In this document: positions 1 through 6,926 of the stretch, in pieces | How the letters are laid out: every line of letters begins with the position of its first letter | Position numbering within the stretch: the stretch's first letter is position 1 | NCBI GenBank assembly: GCA_964580655.1 | Contig: CAZOMR010000083.1 | Coordinates: 1-12,350 of the forward strand | Source of the DNA: CAZOMR01 sp964580655 | Lineage (GTDB): Bacteria; RBG-13-61-14; CAZOMR01 | Direction of reading: 5' to 3' | Length of the DNA: 12,350 bases | Notes under the pieces: generated by a model | The model's database searches: none | Seen by the model: the letters and a program-made list of their open reading frames with translations, nothing else | Told to the model about the DNA's origin: nothing | Made by a program: the position numbers and the translations under genes

Positions 1-83
1 ACTTATTGAAATCAAAAAATCCTTACACCCATTTGATTTACAGAAGAATCAGGGTAATTTTCGGGGAATGTCCAGTAACCTTC

Positions 84-112
84 TTGAATTGCGGTTATTA
101 ATTTTTTATACT
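84..112 (+). promoter_or_regulatory. Putative sigma70-type promoter of the GH3 gene
   Basis: A TTGAAT hexamer (84-89) and a TATACT hexamer (107-112) are separated by exactly 17 bases in an AT-rich stretch upstream of the glycoside hydrolase. Transcription would start near 119, giving a leader of about 40 bases that contains the GGAGG ribosome binding site at 151-155. The match to the sigma70 consensus is read directly from the sequence; promoter activity is inference. Nothing else is recognisable in positions 1-161. Confidence 0.5.
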
Positions 113-161
113 ATCAATTAGGTAGACTTTATCTAAGAACGATAATGATGGGAGGACAGGG

Positions 162-2258
162 ATGGATCGAAGGTATTTCATGAAAATGGTTGTGGCAGGG
201 GCATCGGTTTTGGCCATGGCCGGCTCGCTGATGGCGGCTACCTCCGGCACGAGCGATGCCCGGATTGAAACGCGGGTCAAGGAGCTTCTTTCAAAGATGA
301 CCCTTGATGAGAAGATCGAGCAAATGACGGCTGAGCCGGCGTACAAGATATTGGAGCATGCTTTAGGTTATGGCAAGTACTCAACCTTTAACACGCCCGC
401 CAATAAACGGCTCGATATACCCGGGATCAGGTTCATTGACGGTCCCCGCGGAGCGAACTTCAAGGGTTCAACCGGTTTTCCGGCCTCACCTGCCAGGGGA
501 GCCTCCTGGGACGTGCAACTCTCGGAACGGGTCGGCCAGGCCATGGGTTATGAAATGAGGGCCCAGGGGGCCAACTTTACCGCGGCCGTGTGTATCAACA
601 TAATACGGCACCCGAGCTGGGGTCGGGCCCAGGAGACCTTTGGCGAGGACCCGTATCATATAGGCCGCATGGGAGTGGGCTTTCTCACCGGACTGCAAGA
701 CCATGTCATGGCCTGCGCCAAGCATTTCACAGCCAACAACATTGATGAATCAAGGATGTTCGTTGACATCCGCATGGATGAGAGGACATTGAGAGAGGTT
801 TACCTTCCTCATTTCAAGATGTGCGTGGAGGCCGGGGTCGCGTCCATCATGAGCGCTTATAATGATGTCAATGGGAAATTATGCGCCCATAACGAGCATC
901 TTCTCCGGGACATACTCAAAGAAGATTGGGGCTTTAAGGGGTTCGTGATTTCCGACTTCGGCACGGCTGTCGAGGACACGGTGGAGGCCGCCAACGCGGG
1001 TCTTGATATTGAGATGCCTGTTGAGCTATTTTACGGTAAAAGACTCAAAAAGGCTGTCCTCGCGGGAAAGGTTTCCGAGCAGGTAATTGATGAGGCCGCG
1101 ACCAGGATACTCAGACAGAAACTGAGGTTTTATCACCTGGAGAACCGGACTGACTATGACAGAAACAAGGTGGCAGGCCCCGAGCATACCGCGCTTGCCC
1201 GCGAGGTCGAGCAGAAGGGTATTGTACTCCTGAAAAACGAGAATTCCGCCCTGCCGCTCATCAGCGAGAAGATCAAGAAGATCGCGGTTATTGGAGGCCT
1301 TGCCAACAAGGCCAACCTGGGTGACAAAGGCTCAAGCTCTATAAGGCCTCCATATGTGATCACGCCTCTTAAAGGGATAAAGAACAAGGCCGGAGACTCG
1401 ATAAAAGTGGCGTACGAGAGCGGCCTTAACCCCTCCCGGGCCAGGCGGATCGCGAAAGGGGCTGACGCGGTAATCGTGGTGGCAGGGTTTACCTGGAAAG
1501 ACGAGGGCGAGGGGAATGATCGGGAAAGCCTGAACCTCTCTCGGGAGGATGAGGAACTCATTAAAGCTGTTGCCGCGGAAAGTGACAGGTGCATCGTGGT
1601 GCTTGAGAGCGGAAGCGCCATCACCATGGAATCATGGAAGGACAAAGTGGAGGCCATCCTCATGGCATGGTACCCCGGGATGGAAGGCGGAAACGCGATA
1701 GCCGACATCCTGTTCGGGGACATCAACCCCAGTGGAAAACTCCCACTCATATTTCCCAAATCAGCGGACCAGCTCTTCGAGTTTGATAATAAGGCCAAAA
1801 CCGTTGAATACAACCGCTACCACGGGTATAGGTACTTCGACAAGAATGGCCTTGAGCCGGAATTCCCCTTCGGCTTCGGCCTCTCTTACACTGAATATAA
1901 ATACGGCAACCTGCGACTGAACAGGAAAAAGATCGGAAAAAGCGGGAATATCAAGGTCAAGGTTGATGTGACCAATGTTGGAAAAATGGCCGGGGAAGAG
2001 ATCGTACAGCTATACATCGGGTATAACAGCCCCGGGGTGGACAGGCCTGTCAAAGACCTCAAGGGCTTTGAGAGGATTGCACTCGATCCCGGAGAAACCG
2101 GGACCGTGTCCATCGAGGTGAAAGCAGGGGACCTCGCATATTACAATGCCGAAAGAGGCGCCTGGGAGGTCGAGGAGATTGAATACATCGTGTATGTCGG
2201 CCCATCATCAAGCCAGGAGGACTTGCTAAGCGAGACCTTCAAGGTGTCGGGCCTGTGA
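162..2258 (+). CDS. Exported glycoside hydrolase family 3 (beta-glucosidase-like)
   Basis: The 698-residue product looks like a family 3 glycoside hydrolase, which removes beta-linked sugars from the non-reducing end of glycans by a retaining mechanism. Residues 1-26 form a Tat-type signal (RRYFMK at 3-8, a hydrophobic stretch, then an Ala-rich cleavage region), so it probably acts in the periplasm or outside. The N-terminal TIM-barrel domain (about 35-320) carries GRAQETFGEDP, the AKHF motif with K187-H188, and the nucleophile Asp265 in the ISDF motif, where most relatives have SDW. The C-terminal domain (about 350-590) carries GEGNDRESL, with Glu450 the likely acid/base. A fibronectin III-like domain (about 620-690) closes the protein, typical of bacterial three-domain members. 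The start is supported by GGAGG at 151-155, six bases upstream. The gene stands alone with its own promoter. Beta-glucosidase, xylosidase or N-acetylglucosaminidase specificity cannot be decided; the three-domain build favours glucosidase or xylosidase. Confidence 0.93.
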   Translation: MDRRYFMKMVVAGASVLAMAGSLMAATSGTSDARIETRVKELLSKMTLDEKIEQMTAEPAYKILEHALGYGKYSTFNTPANKRLDIPGIRFIDGPRGANFKGSTGFPASPARGASWDVQLSERVGQAMGYEMRAQGANFTAAVCINIIRHPSWGRAQETFGEDPYHIGRMGVGFLTGLQDHVMACAKHFTANNIDESRMFVDIRMDERTLREVYLPHFKMCVEAGVASIMSAYNDVNGKLCAHNEHLLRDILKEDWGFKGFVISDFGTAVEDTVEAANAGLDIEMPVELFYGKRLKKAVLAGKVSEQVIDEAATRILRQKLRFYHLENRTDYDRNKVAGPEHTALAREVEQKGIVLLKNENSALPLISEKIKKIAVIGGLANKANLGDKGSSSIRPPYVITPLKGIKNKAGDSIKVAYESGLNPSRARRIAKGADAVIVVAGFTWKDEGEGNDRESLNLSREDEELIKAVAAESDRCIVVLESGSAITMESWKDKVEAILMAWYPGMEGGNAIADILFGDINPSGKLPLIFPKSADQLFEFDNKAKTVEYNRYHGYRYFDKNGLEPEFPFGFGLSYTEYKYGNLRLNRKKIGKSGNIKVKVDVTNVGKMAGEEIVQLYIGYNSPGVDRPVKDLKGFERIALDPGETGTVSIEVKAGDLAYYNAERGAWEVEEIEYIVYVGPSSSQEDLLSETFKVSGL

Positions 2259-2317
2259 GCACTGGGAAAGGAAATTAACAGGAGGATTTTCTTGCACCGA
2301 ATTAAAGAGCCGGGGGT

Positions 2318-2333
2318 TGTTTCACGTGAAACT
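2318..2333. promoter_or_regulatory. parS: parS centromere site
   Basis: TGTTTCACGTGAAACT matches the widely conserved bacterial parS palindrome (TGTTTCACGTGAAACA) at 15 of 16 positions; only the last base differs. It lies about 135 bases upstream of parA. parS is the ParB loading site, where ParB binds, hydrolyses CTP and spreads along DNA as a clamp. Sites next to parAB usually mark the origin-proximal part of the chromosome. Identity of the site is high confidence because the palindrome is long and in the expected place. Confidence 0.92.
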
Positions 2334-2426
2334 CTCTTGTAACCTGCTGTTTTAATTGCATTTTCTCTTTGCCCTGCGGCATATATAATCCGGCCTGGAA
2401 AATTCACTTGTCTGTTGCGATTTTTC

Positions 2427-2455
2427 TTGCCTATTAGACGAAATCCCTCTATAAT
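2427..2455 (+). promoter_or_regulatory. Putative promoter of parA with very short leader
   Basis: TTGCCT (2427-2432) and a perfect TATAAT (2450-2455) are spaced by 17 bases. The expected start point, near 2462, is only about six bases ahead of the parA ATG at 2468, so the transcript would be almost leaderless. A second TATAAT at 2384-2389 has no good -35 at the right distance but would give a normal leader. Either could serve. The parS site lies upstream of both, so ParB spreading could repress this promoter; that is inference. Confidence 0.45.
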
Positions 2456-2467
2456 GTGAGGCAGGTT

Positions 2468-3241
2468 ATGGGCAGGATCATTGCGATTGCCAATCAGAAG
2501 GGCGGGGTGGGGAAGACCACCACTGCGGTGAACCTGTCTGCAAGCCTTGCAGTGGCAGAGAAGCGGACTCTTCTTGTTGACATGGACCCCCAGTCCAATG
2601 CGACGAGCGGACTCGGGATCAACGGCATCGAGTCCGGATTGAGCATCTATCAGGTTCTGCTTGGTGGAACGGGTCTGGAAGAGATAATAATGGGCACAGA
2701 GCTTGAGTATCTTGAGCTCGCGCCTTCGCAGGAGGACCTGGCCGGGGCCGAGATCGAGCTTGTCGGGGAGGCCCGAAGGGAACAGAGGTTAAAGGCCGCT
2801 CTTTTCCAAACGAGGTCGGACTATGATTACATCCTGATTGACTGTCCGCCCAGCTTGAGTCTGCTCACGGTCAATGCCCTGGCCGCGGCCGAGACAGTGC
2901 TTGTGCCGCTTCAGTGCGAATACTATGCCCTGGAAGGACTGGGCAGGCTCTTGAGGACCATTGATCTTATCAGGGGGCGCATCAACGAGGTCTTGAGACT
3001 TGAAGGAATAATTCTCACCATGTTTGACCGCAGAAACAACCTGGCCTGGCAGGTGAGCAAGGAGGTCAGGTCCCACTTCCCGGACAGGGTGCTCAACACC
3101 GTGATCCCTCGAAATGTCCGGCTGGGCGAGTGCCCGAGCTATGGAAAACCGGTAATCCTGTATGACATAAACTGCGCCGGCGCAGAGAGCTACCTTAAGC
3201 TCGCAAAAGAGATAATACAGAGGGATGCGAATATTAACTAG
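2468..3241 (+). CDS. parA: ParA/Soj chromosome-partitioning ATPase
   Basis: ParA is the Walker-type ATPase that binds nucleoid DNA non-specifically and moves ParB-parS complexes during chromosome segregation. From the ATG at 2468 the product is 257 residues, usual for chromosomal Soj/ParA proteins without an extra N-terminal DNA-binding domain. The deviant Walker A motif KGGVGKTT (residues 11-18) with its signature first lysine, the DMDPQSN motif (about 38-44) and the Walker B segment IDCPPS (about 123-128) are all present. An in-frame GTG at 2456 would add four residues, but GAGG at 2458-2461 sits six bases before the ATG, so I prefer the ATG. parB follows after 20 bases, evidently in the same operon, with parS just upstream. 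Confidence 0.96.
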   Translation: MGRIIAIANQKGGVGKTTTAVNLSASLAVAEKRTLLVDMDPQSNATSGLGINGIESGLSIYQVLLGGTGLEEIIMGTELEYLELAPSQEDLAGAEIELVGEARREQRLKAALFQTRSDYDYILIDCPPSLSLLTVNALAAAETVLVPLQCEYYALEGLGRLLRTIDLIRGRINEVLRLEGIILTMFDRRNNLAWQVSKEVRSHFPDRVLNTVIPRNVRLGECPSYGKPVILYDINCAGAESYLKLAKEIIQRDANIN

Positions 3242-3261
3242 CCGATTTTAGGGGACTTTAT

Positions 3262-4140
3262 ATGGCCCAGAGAAAGGTGCTCGGGAAGGGCTTAGACGCT
3301 CTCATTCCCCAGGAAGAGAGGGCAAAGACAGGGGACCGGGAAGAGGGGATTCTTCTTTGCCCTATAAAGGATGTCTGTCCCTCTTTGCACCAGCCACGAA
3401 GGACTATTGACAAGGGCTCAATCAAGGACCTTTCCCGAAGCATCAAGGAGAGTGGTATCATCCAGCCTCTGATTGTCAGGCCCAGGGGCAGGGGAGAACC
3501 TGGCTGGGAGCTTATCGCAGGTGAGCGTAGATGGCGGGCCGCAAGCATGGCTGGCCTTTCGCATGTCCCGGTGATGGTTCGGGATATTGATGACCGGGAG
3601 GCGCTCGCACTCTCGCTTGTCGAGAACCTCCAACGCGAGGACTTGAACCCCCTGGAAGAGTCTGAGGTTTACCAGCGTCTCATACGCGAGTTCAACTACA
3701 CGCAGGAAGAACTCGCGAAAAAAGTGGGCAAGAATCGGTCCACCATAGCCAACAGCCTTCGCCTGCTCAAGCTACCGACAGAGGTCAAGAAGGAGATTCT
3801 CTCCGGGAATCTGAGTGAAGGACATGCCAGGGCCATCCTTGCCATGGAAAGCCCGGCCAGAATGAGGGAGCTTGCCAGCTTTATCCTTGAAAAGAAGCTC
3901 TCGGTCAGGGGGGCGGAGGAACTGGCAAATACATGGAGCACGCGCCCGGGCAGGCGCAAGCCAAAAGCCCGAAGAATAAGAGCCAGGGACCCATTTGTTG
4001 AGGATGTAGAGAACAAGCTGAAAAGGCGTCTGGGCACCAGGGTGAAGATATTTCATCGTCCCAGGCAAGGAGGCCGCGTGGAGATATATTATTATTCAGA
4101 TGAAGACCTGGAGAGGATCATTGGGCTGGTTCACAAGTAA
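3262..4140 (+). CDS. parB: ParB/Spo0J chromosome-partitioning protein
   Basis: ParB is the parS-binding CTPase clamp that acts with ParA to segregate the chromosome origin. The 292-residue product has the conserved N-terminal tail LGKGLDALIP (residues 7-16), which in this family stimulates ParA. The CTP-binding domain includes GERRWRA (about 88-94). A helix-turn-helix region around TQEELAKKVGKNRSTIANSL recognises parS. The C-terminal dimerisation segment contains GRVEIYYYSDEDLERII. GGGGA at 3251-3255 precedes the ATG. The gene sits 20 bases after parA. Length and motif order match chromosomal ParB proteins. Confidence 0.96.
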   Translation: MAQRKVLGKGLDALIPQEERAKTGDREEGILLCPIKDVCPSLHQPRRTIDKGSIKDLSRSIKESGIIQPLIVRPRGRGEPGWELIAGERRWRAASMAGLSHVPVMVRDIDDREALALSLVENLQREDLNPLEESEVYQRLIREFNYTQEELAKKVGKNRSTIANSLRLLKLPTEVKKEILSGNLSEGHARAILAMESPARMRELASFILEKKLSVRGAEELANTWSTRPGRRKPKARRIRARDPFVEDVENKLKRRLGTRVKIFHRPRQGGRVEIYYYSDEDLERIIGLVHK

Positions 4141-4201
4141 AAAGAGAGAGATAAAGAAGCCGGCGACTCCCATGAAGGGGGAGCCGCGAAAGGAGCCGGT
4201 G

Positions 4202-4684
4202 ATGGCGAATAAGAAGTCCCAAGGATATGGAAAAGAAGCGGTAAAGAGCCCGAGTCCGGGAGAGCTTAATGCCCTGCTGGGACAGGGTAGCGAGTTCGAG
4301 GGAAAACTGGTATTTGAGGGAGCGGTCCGGATTGATGGAAGGTTCAAGGGCGAAATCCTCTCGGAGGGCACACTTATGCTCGGAGAACATGCAGAGTTCG
4401 AGGGAGAGATAAAGGTGAACCAGGCTGTGGTCTCCGGAGAGGTGAACGGAAACATCCATGCAAAAAGTCGCCTGGAACTGCACGCGCCAGCCAGAGTGAC
4501 CGGAAACCTGGTGACCTCTACTCTGGTGGTTCAGGAGGGGGTGGCCTTTGACGGAAACTGCCAGATGACAAAACAGGTGAAGACTAAAGGCAAGTCCGAT
4601 GAATCTGGAAAACCTGTCTCCGTTTTGGGCGGAACAGAACCTGACGAGGCAGTCGAGAAAGAAGAAGATACTAACAAGGATTGA
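4202..4684 (+). CDS. Bactofilin (polymer-forming cytoskeletal protein)
   Basis: Bactofilins self-assemble without nucleotide into filaments that scaffold cell-shape, chromosome-positioning and envelope machinery. Starting at ATG 4202 the product is 160 residues. An unstructured N-terminus leads to a DUF583 core (about 18-125) made of short beta-helix turns rich in V/G/E, such as EGKLVFEGAVRIDGRFKGEI and SGEVNGNIHAKSRLEL. A charged Lys/Glu-rich tail follows. The frame stays open upstream to an ATG at 4100 inside parB, but AGGAG at 4191-4195, six bases before 4202, strongly supports the shorter start. A bactofilin directly after parAB is a known deltaproteobacterial arrangement; in Myxococcus, bactofilins position ParB-parS complexes. 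A similar role here is inference. Confidence 0.9.
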   Translation: MANKKSQGYGKEAVKSPSPGELNALLGQGSEFEGKLVFEGAVRIDGRFKGEILSEGTLMLGEHAEFEGEIKVNQAVVSGEVNGNIHAKSRLELHAPARVTGNLVTSTLVVQEGVAFDGNCQMTKQVKTKGKSDESGKPVSVLGGTEPDEAVEKEEDTNKD

Positions 4685-4748
4685 AGGCGGATACCTTCTG
4701 GATTTTCTCTTTTAGACCAAGAAGTTCACCTTGAAGAGGAGTATTGCA

Positions 4749-6215
4749 ATGCGATTCTTTGAATTTCAGAACTGCATATCATCCCGGCGGGCCTGCGGGT
4801 ATCTGGTCTTGATATTTCTTGTGGCAATGTTTTTGTCCTGGCCTGCCCTGGCCCGCGGTAATTTTGAAGGACCTGGAGAAAAGCCCGTTAATTCTGAAGG
4901 CCTTGCGGAGCCCGCACATCCGACTGAGGAATCCCACGAGCCCGCGGTGCATGTTTCCGATTGGGACCCCCAGCTCTGGAGTGTATCCGGGTTTGCGCTC
5001 ATGTTGTTGTCCATAGCCGTGATCCCGCTCGTGTCTCACCGCTGGTGGGAATCCAACCGCAACAAGGCCATCATTACCCTTCTACTTGCGATACCATTCG
5101 GCGCATACATCATTAACAACGACCCCCATGCGCTCTTCCATGAGCTCCACGAATACACATCCTTCATCGTGCTCCTCACAGCACTCTTTGTTATATCCGG
5201 AGGCATATACCTTCACGGCAACATCCACTGCAAGCCGATTAATAACACCGTCTTCCTGGCCATTGGCACAGTGCTTGCCAGCTTTATCGGGACAACCGGT
5301 GCGGCCATGCTTTTTATCCGGCCTCTGCTGTCCAATAACTCGGAGCGGAAGCATGTAATGCACACAGTGATCTTCTTTACATTCCTCGTAGCTAATATAG
5401 GAGGCTCTCTCACCCCACTCGGAGACCCGCCACTCTTCATGGGCTATCTGCGAGGTGTGCCGTTTCTCTGGACATTCCGCCTTTGGAAAATGTGGCTCCC
5501 GACTTCCTTGATAGTCCTTCTACTATACTTCATCGTTGATAATTACTTCTGGAAAAAAGAAACTGAAGAGGCGCGCTATTGGGATGAGACCTATCAGATA
5601 CCTCTGCGCCTCCATGGAAAGATCAACTTCCTGTGGTTGCTCGGCGTGGTCGCGATCATCTTCTTCAGCGTGCCAACCCCCTGGAGAGAACTGGGAATGC
5701 TCGCTCTCTGTGTCATATCCTGGCTCACTACTCCCTCCGGGGTACGCGAGGCCCAGAAGTTCACCTGGAACCCCATTATAGAAGTGGCTGTTCTTTTCTT
5801 TGGCATCTTTGTCACCATGGTCCCGGCTCTTCAGATTCTCCGCATCCACGGGGCTGAACTCGGTGTAACCGCTCCCTGGCATTTCTTCTGGATAACCGGG
5901 GCTTTGTCGAGTTTTCTTGACAACACCCCCACCTATCTGGTATTTTTAAGTCTAGCAGAGGGCTTGAAACTTCCCCCTGAAGTAACGCTTATTACTGGCG
6001 GTGGTATTAGCCATATTATCCTGGAGGCTATCTCCTGCGGCGCGGTTTTTATGGGAGCTATGACTTATATAGGCAACGGCCCTAACTTCATGGTCAAGGC
6101 TATCGCAGAGGACAACAGCATTAAAATGCCATCGTTCTTTGGCTTCATGCTGTGGTCCATAGGCTTTCTTGTGCCGATCTTTATAATTCTTAACCTGGCT
6201 TTCTTCAGGGGATGA
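4749..6215 (+). CDS. CitMHS_2/NhaD-like sodium:proton antiporter
   Basis: This is a polytopic inner-membrane protein of the ion transporter superfamily, 488 residues from the ATG at 4749, probably exchanging Na+ for H+. A hydrophobic N-terminal segment ending in PALARG resembles a signal peptide or first membrane helix. A polar His/Glu-rich stretch follows, then about eleven or twelve hydrophobic helices. Family-like re-entrant motifs are TGAAMLFIRPLL (about 182), NIGGSLTPLGDPP (about 216), SSFLDNTPTYLVF (about 387) and YIGNGPNFMVKA (about 440). The frame opens at TTG 4731, but AAGAGGAG at 4734-4741, seven bases before ATG 4749, favours the ATG. It lies between the bactofilin and ATP synthase genes, 53 bases before atpX, so co-transcription is plausible. 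Citrate or other anion transport is an alternative; the family name rests on homology, not assay. Confidence 0.8.
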   Translation: MRFFEFQNCISSRRACGYLVLIFLVAMFLSWPALARGNFEGPGEKPVNSEGLAEPAHPTEESHEPAVHVSDWDPQLWSVSGFALMLLSIAVIPLVSHRWWESNRNKAIITLLLAIPFGAYIINNDPHALFHELHEYTSFIVLLTALFVISGGIYLHGNIHCKPINNTVFLAIGTVLASFIGTTGAAMLFIRPLLSNNSERKHVMHTVIFFTFLVANIGGSLTPLGDPPLFMGYLRGVPFLWTFRLWKMWLPTSLIVLLLYFIVDNYFWKKETEEARYWDETYQIPLRLHGKINFLWLLGVVAIIFFSVPTPWRELGMLALCVISWLTTPSGVREAQKFTWNPIIEVAVLFFGIFVTMVPALQILRIHGAELGVTAPWHFFWITGALSSFLDNTPTYLVFLSLAEGLKLPPEVTLITGGGISHIILEAISCGAVFMGAMTYIGNGPNFMVKAIAEDNSIKMPSFFGFMLWSIGFLVPIFIILNLAFFRG

Positions 6216-6268
6216 TGAGGATGAGAAGAGAATAAGCGCTGTAAAATAGAGTTTGACCGGAGCGGAAA

Positions 6269-6694
6269 ATGATTACCTTAAATTACAACTTTATTATCGA
6301 GATGGTTATTTTCCTGGTGATGATGTATATCCTGGCCCACTATTTGATCTGGCCGATTTTAGGGGTGATGGAGTCGAGGGAAGAGAAGATCAGCGCCTAT
6401 CAGAAACGGGCAGAGGAACTTGAGCAGGAGACCGAGACCAGGATAAAAGAATATGAGGCCAGGGTGACCGAGGCGCGCAAGGAGGCGACCGGGGAGAAGG
6501 AGAGAATCCGAAAGATTGCTTTAGCAGAGGATGAGGGGATGCAGAAGGAAGCGCGTACCCAGGCCGCGGATATGATCGCAGACCTGCGGGAAAAGATCGC
6601 GAAGGAATACCAAGAAGCAAGCAAAAAACTGCGCGAAGAGAGCGAGACCCTTGCAAGCGAAATCGTTGAAAAAATCCTCGGACGAAGCATATAA
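6269..6694 (+). CDS. atpX: F-type ATP synthase F0 subunit b' (peripheral stalk)
   Basis: The b and b' subunits form the peripheral stalk that holds the F1 catalytic head to the membrane F0 sector. This 141-residue product has one N-terminal membrane helix (about 8-30) followed by PILGVMESREEKI, the usual b' entry into the stalk. A long charged coiled coil (about 38-130) follows, and a short C-terminal segment ends in ILGRSI. A GGAG-type ribosome binding site lies at about 6259-6263. I call it b' because it is first in the pair and short, as in b'/b operons of deltaproteobacteria and cyanobacteria. Its partner atpF should follow within tens of bases but is displaced by about 2.4 kb carrying two methyltransferase genes. 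Confidence 0.88.
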   Translation: MITLNYNFIIEMVIFLVMMYILAHYLIWPILGVMESREEKISAYQKRAEELEQETETRIKEYEARVTEARKEATGEKERIRKIALAEDEGMQKEARTQAADMIADLREKIAKEYQEASKKLREESETLASEIVEKILGRSI

Positions 6695-6745
6695 AAGGGA
6701 GTCAGAGCTTTACTTTAAACATAAGTATTGTGAAGGATATGTAGG

Positions 6746-6795
6746 ATGGCTGGAGACTATCAAAACAGGAGTTACCTCTCGGCAAAGGAAGCCGC
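6746..6795 (+). repeat. Left copy of 50-bp direct repeat flanking the AT-rich methyltransferase
   Basis: This copy matches 8005-8054. The three differences are at bases 6, 7 and 9 (GCT GGA against GCC AGG); the next 41 bases (6755-6795 against 8014-8054) are identical. The pair encloses the methyltransferase at 6927-7961 and spans about 1.26 kb from repeat to repeat. Confidence 0.95.
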
Positions 6796-6818
6796 CCGCG
6801 CTCCCGCAAAAATTTTCG

Positions 6819-6847
6819 TTGACTGGAATCTTTACATTGTTTATACT
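6819..6847 (+). promoter_or_regulatory. Strong sigma70-like promoter for the AT-rich methyltransferase
   Basis: TTGACT (6819-6824) and TATACT (6842-6847) are spaced by exactly 17 bases, each one base off the consensus hexamers. The site lies just inside the inserted segment, 24 bases after the left repeat ends, and points toward the methyltransferase at 6927, giving a leader of roughly 70 bases. It could also drive the downstream methyltransferase and atpF onward. Activity is inferred. Confidence 0.6.
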
Positions 6848-6872
6848 GATCTTGATTTATCGAAAAAATAGG

Positions 6873-6893
6873 GTTCAGATGCTAAGATGTTAT
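6873..6893 (+). repeat. Short motif shared with the atpG break point (copy 1)
   Basis: GTTCAGAT, two bases, then TAAGATGTTAT. The same two blocks separated by one base occur at 11998-12017, where atpG loses similarity to its family. It lies in the leader between the promoter and the methyltransferase. The surrounding sequences are not otherwise similar. Its function is unknown; a recombination or element-end sequence is one possibility, chance another. Confidence 0.5.
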
Positions 6894-6926
6894 TGGTAAA
6901 TTTAATGTGATAAAGGTCCGATAATA

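Larger units (their letters stand above)
6746..6871 (+). pseudogene. 5' stump of HTH-methyltransferase gene, fused to foreign DNA
   Basis: Positions 6746-6795 repeat the first 50 bases of the methyltransferase gene at 8005 with 47 matches, the last 41 identical. They encode MAGDYQNRSYLSAKEAA. After 6795 the similarity ends abruptly and the frame runs on through unrelated AT-rich DNA to a TAG at 6869-6871 (41 codons). A good ribosome binding site, AAGGA at 6733-6737, sits eight bases before this ATG, better placed than anything before 8005. This suggests that 6746 is the original gene start and the right-hand copy was created or carried in by the inserted segment. The chimeric 41-residue peptide is probably not functional. 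The stump begins 51 bases after atpX. Confidence 0.8.

Noticed and set aside
1154..1813. Long reverse-strand open frame opposite the GH3 gene
   Set aside because: Ser/Leu-rich translation from antisense reading of a conserved enzyme; no ribosome binding site and no family resemblance.
2259..2455. Rho-independent terminator after the GH3 gene
   Set aside because: No stable GC-rich stem followed by a T run is visible; the only clear palindrome there is parS.
4100..4201. Longer bactofilin starting inside parB
   Set aside because: The frame is open back to ATG 4100, but the overlap with parB and the well-spaced AGGAG before ATG 4202 make the shorter protein more likely.
6746..6871. A 41-residue small protein encoded by the chimeric frame after atpX
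   Set aside because: Only its first 17 codons match the methyltransferase start; the rest runs across a promoter in AT-rich DNA. It fits a truncated gene stump better than a real small protein.
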